A DNA stretch of 21,202 nt from assembly GCA_035513175.1 (NCBI GenBank), contig DATKCN010000036.1, positions 1 to 21,202 of the forward strand. Direction: 5' to 3'. Below are positions 7,522 to 14,873 of this stretch, piece after piece; the stretch's first letter is position 1; every line of letters starts with the position of its first letter. Both the position numbers and the translations under genes were made by a program. The notes beneath the pieces are model-generated. The model ran no database searches, was not told where the DNA came from, and saw nothing but the letters and a program-made list of their open reading frames with translations. The stretch comes from DATKCN01 sp035513175 (lineage in GTDB: Bacteria; Chloroflexota; Chloroflexia; Thermomicrobiales; CFX8).

Positions 7522-8711
7522 TTGCCCGGGCCCGCTACTGGCGCGCCGAAGTGGTAGACCAGCGCGCCGATGCGCGCAATGACATCAATGGCTTCCCACT
7601 CGTACACGCCCGAGGTCAGGACGGCGACGATTACCGGACCGTTTGGCGTAAAGATCACGCCCGCGTCGTGCACCATTCCGGACAGGTTTCCGGTCTTGTG
7701 GGCGACGACCGCGTCCCACGGCAGGTAGGCGGGCAGGCGGTTCGAGATGCTCTGCTGGGACAGCAGGTCGAGCATCTCGGCGCTGGCCTCGGGACTGACG
7801 ACCCTGCCGTCCAACAGGAGCTGAAAGAGCCGCGCGAGGTCGGCGGCGCTGGTCAGATGCGGCTGGTCGCCGATCTCCGGTTCGTGTCCGACGACGCTGG
7901 CGAACGGCCTTTGCTCGATGAAGGTCGATGACAGGCCGAGACCAGCAAGCGTTCGGTTGACATGGCCGGTTCCGACCAGATCGAGCAGCGCCCAACCGGC
8001 GACGTTGCTGGACCATGTGATCATCTGGCGCAGCAGGATATCGATGCTGAACTCGTGACCGAGCTGCCGGATTTCGCCGGGGCTTTCGGTCAGATGGACC
8101 GGCTCAATCAGCACGACATCATCGAGGCTGAGCGCGCCGGACTGGCGCTGGCGAAACACCTCGACCAGCACCGCGAGCTTGTAGAAGCTGGCCGCCTCGT
8201 AGCGGGCTTCGTTGTCACGCTCGTAGAGGATGTAGCCATCCGCTCCGGCGACGACGACGCTATAACTGCCACCTCGCCCGTCCAGCAGCGCGTCAATGTC
8301 CGCCCGCAGGGCGTCTGCCGCCTCCTGTGTGAACCAGGCTTCGCCGGGCACGAGTGAGGCGTCGACGGGAGCAGCCAACGCGACGCGTTCCCTCGGATCA
8401 TCCGGCGTGTCCGGCCACGTCAATGGCGTTGGAGCACGCGGCGACGGGGGAGGCGACGGAGTGGGCGTGGCGGTTGGCGAGGGGATGGGCGTTGCCGTGA
8501 GTGGGACGCTGGTTGGCAGCGAGGTGGCGGTGAAGACGACAGCTGGAGGCTCGGTGGCGGTCGCCTCAGCCGGCACACGCGGCGACGCCCTTGCTGTCGC
8601 AGTGGGGTCCGGCGCCGCGTGGCTGGCTGAGGAGGGTGACAGCGCGACGGTCGCCATCGCGCTTCTGGCTAGCAGTGTGCACGCAAGGGCCGCTGTCTGA
8701 AACCTTGCCAT
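7518..8711 (-). CDS. Secreted class A beta-lactamase-fold serine hydrolase
   Basis: The 397-aa product has a signal peptide (about 1-32, cleavage near SASHA) and a Thr/Pro/Ala-rich low-complexity linker (about 35-100). A penicillin-binding/beta-lactamase class A domain follows. Its motifs are S175-F-Y-K178 (SxxK), S235-N-V237 (the SxN element, usually SDN) and K339-T-G341 (KTG), preceded by LPAYLPWDAVVAHKTG. The linker resembles a wall- or membrane-spanning spacer of extracytoplasmic proteins. A beta-lactamase or a peptidoglycan-related serine hydrolase are both possible. The canonical omega-loop glutamate is not clear, so hydrolysis of antibiotics should not be assumed. The ATG at 8711 has only a weak SD site. 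The gene ends tail-to-tail with the phosphotransferase gene, sharing CTAG. Confidence 0.88.
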   Translation of the reverse strand: MARFQTAALACTLLARSAMATVALSPSSASHAAPDPTATARASPRVPAEATATEPPAVVFTATSLPTSVPLTATPIPSPTATPTPSPPPSPRAPTPLTWPDTPDDPRERVALAAPVDASLVPGEAWFTQEAADALRADIDALLDGRGGSYSVVVAGADGYILYERDNEARYEAASFYKLAVLVEVFRQRQSGALSLDDVVLIEPVHLTESPGEIRQLGHEFSIDILLRQMITWSSNVAGWALLDLVGTGHVNRTLAGLGLSSTFIEQRPFASVVGHEPEIGDQPHLTSAADLARLFQLLLDGRVVSPEASAEMLDLLSQQSISNRLPAYLPWDAVVAHKTGNLSGMVHDAGVIFTPNGPVIVAVLTSGVYEWEAIDVIARIGALVYHFGAPVAGPGN

Positions 8712-8835
8712 ACCGCGCAGTCACATCCGATAGAGCTCGTGACATCAGTGTACCGGCGGTCAGGGTCGCACACGATGGGGTGAGGGGCAACTCGTGACAG
8801 ACGCCGGGGCCGGACGTTGACCGGCGACAACGGCA

Positions 8836-8871
8836 GACCGGCAGGCGTGGGCGCAGCCCTGCCTGCCGGTC
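8836..8871 (-). terminator. Terminator-like hairpin after the secreted His-rich gene
   Basis: An 11-bp perfect inverted repeat, GACCGGCAGGC...GCCTGCCGGTC with a 14-nt loop, begins 15 bases after the stop of the minus-strand gene ending at 8886. There is no T-run, so it could be a rho-assisted or mRNA-stabilising hairpin. It separates that gene from the serine hydrolase gene on the same strand. Confidence 0.55.
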
Positions 8872-8885
8872 CCGCGACGCGAGGA

Positions 8886-9578
8886 CTAGATGCTGCTGGT
8901 TGTCTCAACCGCTTCGTCGTCGGAACTGTCGTTGAGGTCGAGCTCGAAGTTCAACGGCCAGCGCGGGCCGGCTTCGATGCGCTCGGTCAGGCGCGCCGGC
9001 AGGTCAGCCAGGAAGGCGTCCGCCTGCTCCTGGGTCATGCGGCCATTGGCGACCGCCTGCTCGAGCCGGGTGGCGGTGTCTTCGACAATGGCCGCGACGA
9101 TCGCGTCAACGGTCGAGCCGTTGGCCTCGATGACTTCAACCAGGGTTGATCCGCCTGCCAATTGCTGGCGCAGTTCCGCCTTGCTGATGCCCAGCTCGTC
9201 GGCGATGGTGTTGACGCTGAGCACCCGCATGGCAAGCCTGCCGTGGCCGTGGAACGGTCCGTGGTGGTGACGGCGCATGAAGCCGAAGCCGCCACTGCCT
9301 TCCTCGATGCGCTCGCGCATCTCGGCAGCCTGTTCCTCGGTGATCCGTCCGTTGGCGACCGCTTCTTCGACCATGTCGGTCTGCGTCTCCTGCACGGCCG
9401 ACTGCAACTCCTCGGTGGTGAGACCGAGCTTGACAGCCAGACGTTCGATGAACGCCTGCCCGCGGCTCGTCTCGCCGTCTTCGCCCTCCTGCGCGAACAC
9501 CGCGCCAGACAGCAGCACGGCGCACAGCGCCAGCGCCAGCCCGCCGCCGCCAAGGCCAAGCCATATACGTCGTGTCAT
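8886..9578 (-). CDS. Secreted His-rich duplicated protein (DUF2680-like)
   Basis: The 230-aa protein has a clear signal peptide (1-29, cleavage after VFA). The mature part contains two related helical modules. Unit one (about 47-91) reads LGLTTEELQSAV...EEAVANGRITEEQAAEM. Unit two (about 122-201) reads LGISKAELRQQL...EQAVANGRMTQEQADAF. Between them lies RRHHHGPFHGHGR (102-114), with H104-106, H110 and H112, a plausible metal site. This resembles small exported helical proteins (DUF2680-type) often encoded next to two-component systems. An analogy to CpxP/Spy chaperone-regulators is inference only. The ATG at 9578 has a near-perfect AAGGAGGT SD site. It diverges from the response regulator gene and shares with it the array of 11-bp-spaced motifs at 9680-9763, so it is likely a target and possible modulator of that system. 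Confidence 0.82.
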   Translation of the reverse strand: MTRRIWLGLGGGGLALALCAVLLSGAVFAQEGEDGETSRGQAFIERLAVKLGLTTEELQSAVQETQTDMVEEAVANGRITEEQAAEMRERIEEGSGGFGFMRRHHHGPFHGHGRLAMRVLSVNTIADELGISKAELRQQLAGGSTLVEVIEANGSTVDAIVAAIVEDTATRLEQAVANGRMTQEQADAFLADLPARLTERIEAGPRWPLNFELDLNDSSDDEAVETTSSI

Positions 9579-9679
9579 CGTGACCTCCTTGTTCGATCTG
9601 CTCCCCGGCCGGTTGCGGGGCTCATGACGGTTGACGCATGCTGACCGTCACCTTTCTCGACTGTAGGCGCTCTGTCTTG

Positions 9680-9763
9680 GAGTTGGCTGGGAACCAGATG
9701 GGAATATGTCGAGTCCCCGAAGCCGGTTTCCCAGACATTCTCCAGATGATTCCCAGCCAACTC
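9680..9763. promoter_or_regulatory. Symmetric array of 11-bp-spaced TGGGAA/TTCCCA boxes
   Basis: Plus-strand TGGGAA occurs at 9688 and 9699. The opposite orientation occurs as TTCCCA at 9728, TCTCCA at 9739 and TTCCCA at 9750. All steps within each group are 11 bp. The outer 14 bases are an exact inverted repeat (GAGTTGGCTGGGAA at 9680, TTCCCAGCCAACTC at 9750). Tandem sites one helical turn apart are how OmpR/PhoB-type regulators bind, and the cognate-type regulator gene starts at 9855. It is a likely shared operator for the secreted protein gene and the two-component operon. Confidence 0.7.
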
Positions 9764-9769
9764 ACAGGG

Positions 9770-9775
9770 TATGCT
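9770..9775 (+). promoter_or_regulatory. -10 element of the response regulator promoter
   Basis: TATGCT follows the last TTCCCA box by 14 bp. The -35 position is covered by the boxes and has no consensus hexamer, as in activator-dependent PhoB-type promoters. The start codon of the response regulator lies about 80 bp downstream. Confidence 0.5.
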
Positions 9776-9854
9776 GCTGCAATTCAGACACGACACGGGC
9801 GCATGATCATATGGGGGCACGTTCGTTGGCAATCCAGAGACAGGGTCGGGCGCG

Positions 9855-10568
9855 ATGACCGCGACAACCGAACAGCGCAGCGACGCGCGCATTCTGGTCG
9901 TCGACGATGAGTCCGCCATCACCGAGCTGATTTCAACCGCGTTGCGATTCGTTGGATTCACCGTGCAGACAGCCGCGTCGGGTCGGGAGGCGATTTCGGA
10001 GGTATCGACCTTTGCTCCACATCTGGTGCTGCTGGACGTGATGCTGCCAGACTTCGATGGCTTCGAGGTGTGCAGGCGGTTGCGCGCCGGTGGCGACCGC
10101 GTGCCTGTCATCTTTCTGACGGCCCGCGACGAGCACGACGACAAGATGCGCGGGTTCACGCACGGCGGGGACGACTACGTCACCAAGCCGTTCAGCCTGG
10201 AAGAGCTGGTGGCGCGCGTGCGCGCCGTGCTGCGCCGCGTCGGGTCGCACCCAGAGGAGCCGGTCAACCGCTACGCGTACGACGATCTCGAGCTGGACGA
10301 GGATAGCCATCAGGTCTGGCGGGGCGGCGAGATCGTGCATCTATCCCCGACCGAGTACCGGCTGCTGCGTTACCTGCTGCTGAACGCGGGGCGGGTGCTC
10401 TCCAAGGACCAGATCATCGATCACGTCTGGCAGTACGACTTCGTGGGCGACGCGAACGTCGTCGAGACGTACATCAGCTACCTGCGTAAGAAGATCGACG
10501 GCCGCGAGCCGAAGCTGATCCAGACGGTGCGTGGGTTCGGGTACTCGCTGCGTCGCTCGGCGGGATAG
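9855..10568 (+). CDS. OmpR/PhoB-family response regulator
   Basis: The 237-aa protein has a receiver domain (about 11-125) with acidic pair D17-D18, phospho-acceptor D61 in LLDVMLPDFDG, T89 in FLTAR and K111 in TKPF. It ends with a winged-helix DNA-binding domain (about 140-233) containing LSPTEYRLLRYLLLNAGRVLSKDQI and the recognition helix VETYISYLRKKID, closing with VRGFGYSL. All catalytic positions are intact. The ATG at 9855 has only a weak GGGTCGGG upstream. The histidine kinase gene begins 5 bp after its stop, so the two are co-transcribed. The upstream boxes at 11-bp spacing suggest autoregulation. Confidence 0.95.
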   Translation: MTATTEQRSDARILVVDDESAITELISTALRFVGFTVQTAASGREAISEVSTFAPHLVLLDVMLPDFDGFEVCRRLRAGGDRVPVIFLTARDEHDDKMRGFTHGGDDYVTKPFSLEELVARVRAVLRRVGSHPEEPVNRYAYDDLELDEDSHQVWRGGEIVHLSPTEYRLLRYLLLNAGRVLSKDQIIDHVWQYDFVGDANVVETYISYLRKKIDGREPKLIQTVRGFGYSLRRSAG

Positions 10569-10573
10569 AGACC

Positions 10574-12058
10574 ATGTCGATCAAGACCAGGCTCGTGATC
10601 TCGATCAGCGTGCTGGTCGCGATCGCGCTGGTCGTGATTGGCGGCGTGACGGTGGGAGTTACCCGCGCGCAGATGATCGCCAGGGTCGATCAGTCGCTTG
10701 CAGCCGCGCCGGTGAATCACCTGCGTGAAGGGCCGCGCCAGGGGGGACTGGACCAGAATCGCTACACCGGAAGGACCATCGCGATTCTGGTGGTCGACCG
10801 CTCTGGGACGCTGGTGTATCTGGAGCCGTCCGGCTTCGCCGATAACCCGGACCCGCTGCCCGCGCTGAACGGACGGGCCTTTCCGTCACGTGGCGAACGG
10901 TTCTTCAGCACCGGCGCCGCCGACGGCTCGAACCGCCGGTTCCGTGTCTACGTTCGCCCGTTGCAGGGAAACCGTTACGTGATCGCGGCCACCCCGCTCG
11001 ACACAGTCAACGTGACGACACGCAACCTGATCTTCGTCATCGTCGTCGCCGGCGCCTCGGTATTGACCGGGGTCGTCGTCGTCACGTGGCTCACGATTCG
11101 CCGGGGATTGCAGCCCATCGACGACATGATCGGCACGGCAGGCCTGATCGCGCACGGCGATCTGTCGCGGCGCATCGAGCACGAGGACGCGACGACCGAG
11201 GTCGGGCAGCTCGGACAGGCGCTGAACGAGATGCTGGGGCGCATCGAGGCCTCGTTCGCCGCCAGAGAGGCGTCCGAGCAGCGGCTGCGCCAATTCGTCG
11301 CCGACGCCTCGCACGAGCTGAGAACGCCGCTGACCTCCATCCGGGGCTACGCCGAGCTGTATCGCAGCGGCGCGGCGGCCGAACCAGAAGGACTGGCGCG
11401 GGTCATGGCGCGCATCGAGTCGGAAGGCGCCCGCATGGGTGAGCTGGTCGAGGACCTGCTGCTACTGGCCCGGCTGGATCAGGGCCGCCCATTGCGCGCT
11501 GATGCGGTCGATCTGGCGGCGTTGGCCGCCGATGCCGTCATGGACCTCAGGGCCGTCGCCCCCAATCGACCGGTTGCCTTCGAGCGCCCGCACAGCGCGC
11601 GCATCCTCGGCGACGCGGCCCGCGTGCGCCAGGCGCTGGACAATCTGCTGACGAACGCGCGCATCCACACCGATCCCGGCACGCTGGTGCGCGTGACGAT
11701 TTCCGGCTCCGAGAACGACATCTCAGTGTCCGTTGCCGACGACGGCCCGGGCATTCCCGCTGGTGCCGCCGAGCGCGTCTTTGACCGTTTCTACCGTGTC
11801 GACACCGCCCGCGCGCGTTCCAGCGGCGGCGCCGGCCTGGGCTTGTCGATCGTCGCCTCCATCGTCGAGGCTCACGGGGGACAGGTGACGCTGGAGACCG
11901 AGCCGGGACGTGGCACGACAGTCACACTCACCTTCCCCCGTCTCAGCGAAACAGCCCCACGAGCCGCGTCGGAGAGCTCCGGCGTCGATTCCTCCGGTCA
12001 GGGTCACGAGGGCCCCGGCACACGGGACGACATCGAGCGTCCAGAGCCGGATTCCTGA
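10574..12058 (+). CDS. Membrane sensor histidine kinase
   Basis: The 494-aa protein has transmembrane segment 1 (about 7-29), an extracytoplasmic sensor region (about 30-148) with no recognised domain, and transmembrane segment 2 (about 150-173). These are followed by a HAMP linker (about 174-228) and a HisKA dimerisation domain with phospho-acceptor H247 in FVADASHELRTPLTSIRGY. The HATPase domain carries an N-box (LDNLLTNA, N361), G1 (DDGPGIP, 389-395) and G2 (GGAGLGLSI). A Ser/Gly-rich, acidic tail of about 40 residues follows. It belongs to the EnvZ/PhoR-type class partnered with OmpR regulators. The periplasmic region could sense the divergently encoded secreted His-rich protein or what it binds (inference). 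The spacing of 5 bp after the response regulator supports one operon. Confidence 0.95.
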   Translation: MSIKTRLVISISVLVAIALVVIGGVTVGVTRAQMIARVDQSLAAAPVNHLREGPRQGGLDQNRYTGRTIAILVVDRSGTLVYLEPSGFADNPDPLPALNGRAFPSRGERFFSTGAADGSNRRFRVYVRPLQGNRYVIAATPLDTVNVTTRNLIFVIVVAGASVLTGVVVVTWLTIRRGLQPIDDMIGTAGLIAHGDLSRRIEHEDATTEVGQLGQALNEMLGRIEASFAAREASEQRLRQFVADASHELRTPLTSIRGYAELYRSGAAAEPEGLARVMARIESEGARMGELVEDLLLLARLDQGRPLRADAVDLAALAADAVMDLRAVAPNRPVAFERPHSARILGDAARVRQALDNLLTNARIHTDPGTLVRVTISGSENDISVSVADDGPGIPAGAAERVFDRFYRVDTARARSSGGAGLGLSIVASIVEAHGGQVTLETEPGRGTTVTLTFPRLSETAPRAASESSGVDSSGQGHEGPGTRDDIERPEPDS

Positions 12059-12274
12059 TCCGTGGGGTCGCGCAACGCAGGCGAGTGGTGAAGCGCAGCG
12101 CAGGTGGATGCCTGTCATGTGCCGTCGCGAGGAATCGGCCGTTGATTCAGGCTTCCTTACCTTTCTCCAAGCAGATTCTCAGGCTCATCACAGCGCGCGG
12201 TGGTTGGATTGATGGCACGACGCCGGACGAAGGCGGACGACTCTGCCCAGCTTGCGCGACATCCGCCGTGAGAT

Positions 12275-12298
12275 CACGAACGCGAACACGAACACGAA
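12275..12298 (+). repeat. Four tandem CRCGAA hexamers
   Basis: CACGAA, CGCGAA, CACGAA and CACGAA run in tandem and end two bases before the GGAG SD site of the small gene at 12313. Slippage here could alter the leader but not the SD-to-start distance. Confidence 0.7.
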
Positions 12299-12312
12299 CA
12301 GGAGCCCCGGCA

Positions 12313-12648
12313 ATGAATCAGCGGACGGCTCGCTTTGAGCCGGATCAAAACACCCTGCGCGTCGCAAGTGGCGGCTGGTGCCGCGTCGACGAAGGCCAGG
12401 TGACGCTGCTGGCGGACGACGGCGATGTTACCCGGACCGTCGATCTGGCGGAGGTCGTTTCGGTGCGGCGTGGCGGTCCTGACCTGACGCTGGTGCGCCG
12501 CGACGCCGACCCGGTCACATTTTCGTTCACGCAGGTGGAACACGCGCGGACGGTCGAGAGCGCCGTCGAGGTGATCATCACCGGCCTGGATGATGACGAC
12601 ACCGGCGGCTCACGGCGGCATCGCTGGCAGTTCTGGAAGCGATCCTAA
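12313..12648 (+). CDS. Small protein of unknown function, PH-like
   Basis: The 111-aa acidic product is not recognised. A run of alternating short strands (about 8-75: RFEPDQNTLRVAS, WCRVDEGQVTLLADDGDV, TVDLAEVVSVRRGGPDLTLVRRDADPVTFSF) followed by a helix (HARTVESAVEVIITGL) gives a bacterial PH-like profile. A basic, aromatic tail (RRHRWQFWKRS) could touch a membrane or nucleic acid. The start is ATG 12313 with GGAG eight bases upstream. The frame extends upstream to 12085 but that part is low-quality. It lies 254 bp downstream of the histidine kinase gene on the same strand, far enough to have its own promoter. No signal peptide is visible. Confidence 0.7.
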   Translation: MNQRTARFEPDQNTLRVASGGWCRVDEGQVTLLADDGDVTRTVDLAEVVSVRRGGPDLTLVRRDADPVTFSFTQVEHARTVESAVEVIITGLDDDDTGGSRRHRWQFWKRS

Positions 12649-12680
12649 CCAACCAGACCGTGGTCAAACACGCCAGGCGG

Positions 12681-12708
12681 TTGCCGCGCTGGACATGATG
12701 TGTATACT
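12681..12708 (+). promoter_or_regulatory. Sigma70-like promoter of the NlpC/P60 gene
   Basis: -35 TTGCCG (12681-12686), a 16-bp spacer and -10 TATACT (12703-12708) form a good promoter about 100 bp before the ATG at 12809. Confidence 0.65.
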
Positions 12709-12719
12709 GTACGTACAGT
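12706..12719. promoter_or_regulatory. Perfect 14-bp palindrome operator over the -10/start site
   Basis: ACTGTACGTACAGT is an exact palindrome. It overlaps the last three bases of the -10 hexamer and covers the expected transcription start, the classic position for a repressor. The inner form CTGT-N4-ACAG is shorter than the E. coli LexA box (CTGT-N8-ACAG), so the binding protein is unknown. Confidence 0.6.
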
Positions 12720-12808
12720 GCCTCGTTGTCACAGCGCGAGGATGAGGGGTGGCGCATGCATCCCCGCCGCCGGGCAGCAGGATCGCGCGAGCCGCTGAGG
12801 AGCACACC

Positions 12809-14074
12809 ATGCATCGACACCGCCCGTATCGACCGGCGATCGTGGCCACCATCGTCGCGATCTTTGCGTTGTCACTGGCGCTGCCCGCGGCCGCCAGCCT
12901 GGGCCTGTTAAGCGGCAGCAGCGCGGCCGTTGCGTTTACGGACGGCGACGGCGTGAACGTGCGCGTGGCCCCGAGCATCTGGTCAGACGCGATCGCGGCG
13001 TTGCCGGAGGCGTTCGAGGTCACGATCGTTGACGGCCCCGTAACGGGCGACGATGGTTGGTCGTGGTACGCGGTGCTGGCGTGGACGTTCTACGGCCCGG
13101 TCGAAGGCTGGGTGCGCGCCGATTTCCTGACAGGCGACGCGTGGGCAGCGGCGCCGGCCGGGTTTGAAGGGCCGCCGGACGACTCGGCCTCCGCCGCGAG
13201 TGGCGTGCCGGTCTTCGTGAGCACGGGCGGCGCGGCGCTCGATGTGCGTGGCGGTCCATCGTACGCGTTCGGAGTCGACGCGTATGTGCCCGATGGCGCG
13301 TGGGTAGACGTGCTCGACACGATCATCTGGGACAGCGACGGCAACTCCTGGACGCTGATCCACTATGGCGGGCTGGTCGGCTACGCGGCGACGGGCTACC
13401 TGTTCTCCGGACTGAGCGTTCCGTCTGGGTCGGTGGTGGAAAGCGGCGGCGACGTCATCGTCGGTGGCTACGCCGCCGTGGCGGGAACGTCCGGCCTGGG
13501 CGTGAACGTGCGGGGCGGGCCGGATGTCGGAACGGGAATCCTGACGGCGCTGTTCGAAGACACACTCGTGCACATCGGCGCCGGCCCGGTCTACGATGTT
13601 GCGGGCGACGGCTGGTATCAGATCTACGCGGATGGAACGTATGGCTGGGTCAATGGCCGCTATCTGGCGCCGGCCAGCAATGGGCGGGCGCTCGCCTCAT
13701 ACGGCGGCGCGTCGATCGTCGATCTGTCGTACGCCTATATGGGCGTGCCGTATCTCTGGGGCGGCACGACGCCGGACGGTTTCGACTGCTCCGGCTTCAC
13801 CTGGTTTATCCTCAGCAGCCTGTACGGCGACTGGTACCCGCGCCCGATGGAGGATCAGATCTCGCTCGGTTCCTGGGTGGCGCCTGAAAATCTGCTGCCA
13901 GGCGACGTGATCTACTTCCAGAACACGTACCAGTGGGGCGTCTCTCACGTCGGGTTCTACGTCGGCGACGGGCAGTTCATCAGCGCCAGCGGCGAGCACA
14001 TGGCGGTTGGCGTCAGCAGCCTGCACGATCCGTACTGGAGCGCGCGCTACCTGACGGCCCGGCGGATCGACTAG
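12809..14074 (+). CDS. Secreted SH3 x3 - NlpC/P60 cell-wall hydrolase
   Basis: The 421-aa product has a signal peptide (1-about 30, ALPAAAS) and three bacterial SH3-like domains with the VNVR/LDVRGGP signature (about 42-108, 137-199 and 226-287). A C-terminal NlpC/P60 peptidase domain (about 302-421) follows. The catalytic Cys is C327 in FDCSGF, the His is H380 in SHVGFYVG, and H397 may be the third residue. PYLWGGTTPDGFDCSG is nearly canonical. NlpC/P60 enzymes cleave peptide stems, usually gamma-D-Glu-diaminopimelate bonds, and the SH3 repeats bind wall. The protein therefore likely remodels peptidoglycan outside the membrane. The start ATG 12809 has GAGGAG six bases upstream. The promoter is overlaid by a perfect palindrome. 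Confidence 0.93.
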   Translation: MHRHRPYRPAIVATIVAIFALSLALPAAASLGLLSGSSAAVAFTDGDGVNVRVAPSIWSDAIAALPEAFEVTIVDGPVTGDDGWSWYAVLAWTFYGPVEGWVRADFLTGDAWAAAPAGFEGPPDDSASAASGVPVFVSTGGAALDVRGGPSYAFGVDAYVPDGAWVDVLDTIIWDSDGNSWTLIHYGGLVGYAATGYLFSGLSVPSGSVVESGGDVIVGGYAAVAGTSGLGVNVRGGPDVGTGILTALFEDTLVHIGAGPVYDVAGDGWYQIYADGTYGWVNGRYLAPASNGRALASYGGASIVDLSYAYMGVPYLWGGTTPDGFDCSGFTWFILSSLYGDWYPRPMEDQISLGSWVAPENLLPGDVIYFQNTYQWGVSHVGFYVGDGQFISASGEHMAVGVSSLHDPYWSARYLTARRID

Positions 14075-14187
14075 CCGATCCTGATGTCCAACACACCGTC
14101 CACATCCGCGCGAGTCTCAACGCGTGGCACGGCGGCTGCGTTTGCGTCGGCATGAGACGCGCATGGATGAACGGAGGCCAGGTCGAT

Positions 14188-14394
14188 ATGCAGTCACCTT
14201 CAATGTCGGGGCATGCGTGCACCGCCTCGCTGGTGTTGACGAACATTCGTCAGTATCTCGACATCATCGAGCAGGACATCCAGCGTCAGGATATTGATTC
14301 TGAGCGCCTACAGGGGTTTGCGGCACAACTCGAGCTGGATGCGACAGCCCTCGCGTATCACGCCCGCCAGATGAACGATCCAGACAGCGCATAA
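14188..14394 (+). CDS. Small hypothetical protein
   Basis: The 68-aa product (MQSPSMSGHACTASLVLTN...ARQMNDPDSA) is not recognised. It is mostly helical and acidic (IRQYLDIIEQDIQRQDIDSERLQGFAAQLELDATALAYHARQ) with no signal peptide, and could be a small dimeric helical protein. The start ATG 14188 has GGAGG ten bases upstream. An in-frame ATG at 14167 lacks an SD site. It follows the NlpC/P60 gene by 113 bp on the same strand, so it may be co-transcribed. Codon pattern with G/C third positions supports it being real. Confidence 0.55.
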   Translation: MQSPSMSGHACTASLVLTNIRQYLDIIEQDIQRQDIDSERLQGFAAQLELDATALAYHARQMNDPDSA

Positions 14395-14519
14395 CCGCCG
14401 CGCGGGCCCCGGCACGGCCGATCTGGCGCCGGTGTATCCTCCATGTACCGCATGCTGTCCCGCGACGGCGGTAGCGTCGCCTGAACGACGATGCCGTTGA
14501 TCAACGTGAGGAACCGGTC

Positions 14520-14873
14520 GTGGTGGCAACGCCCGACCGTGACGGCATGTACTTCAACGTGTCGGTCGACCACGCCGCTCGCATCGTCTCCTTCCCGCTT
14601 GTGTTCCCGGGCGCCGTTGCCGACGGTCTCGACGACGTTGCCATCGATGTCGAGGAGACTGCGTCCGGCGACGTTGGCCTGCCGGACGTCCACCTGGAGA
14701 GCAGATACCCGTTCGCCGGGTCGAGCGCGTCGAAGCCGTACGTGCAGTACGTCCAGACCAGCGTCGCGCCTCAGGACCCGCCGAGCGGCGAGTTGACCGT
14801 GGTCGAGCTGTGCGGCAAGCGCGACGACAAGGCCCGCATCCCCGGCATGGGCGGTCCCATGCAGACGATCTCA
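14520..14873 (+). CDS. Unrecognised coding stretch without its own stop codon
   Basis: From GTG 14520 (GAGG eight bases upstream) the plus frame encodes a protein-like sequence (VATPDRDGMYFNVSVDHAA...ELCGKRDDKARIPGMGGPMQ) with G-rich first and G/C-rich third codon positions. The antisense frame in the same triplets is His/Arg-rich and looks like a shadow. No stop occurs before 14871, where the convergent formyltransferase gene ends. The plus frame then stays open antisense to that gene until 15749. The true end cannot be placed; the position given is the edge of the formyltransferase gene. It may be a gene truncated by a rearrangement, carry a frameshift, or overlap the formyltransferase gene. 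No family recognised. Confidence 0.4.

Noticed and set aside
12706..12719. E. coli-type LexA box reading of ACTGTACGTACAGT
   Set aside because: The spacing is CTGT-N4-ACAG, not the required CTGT-N8-ACAG.
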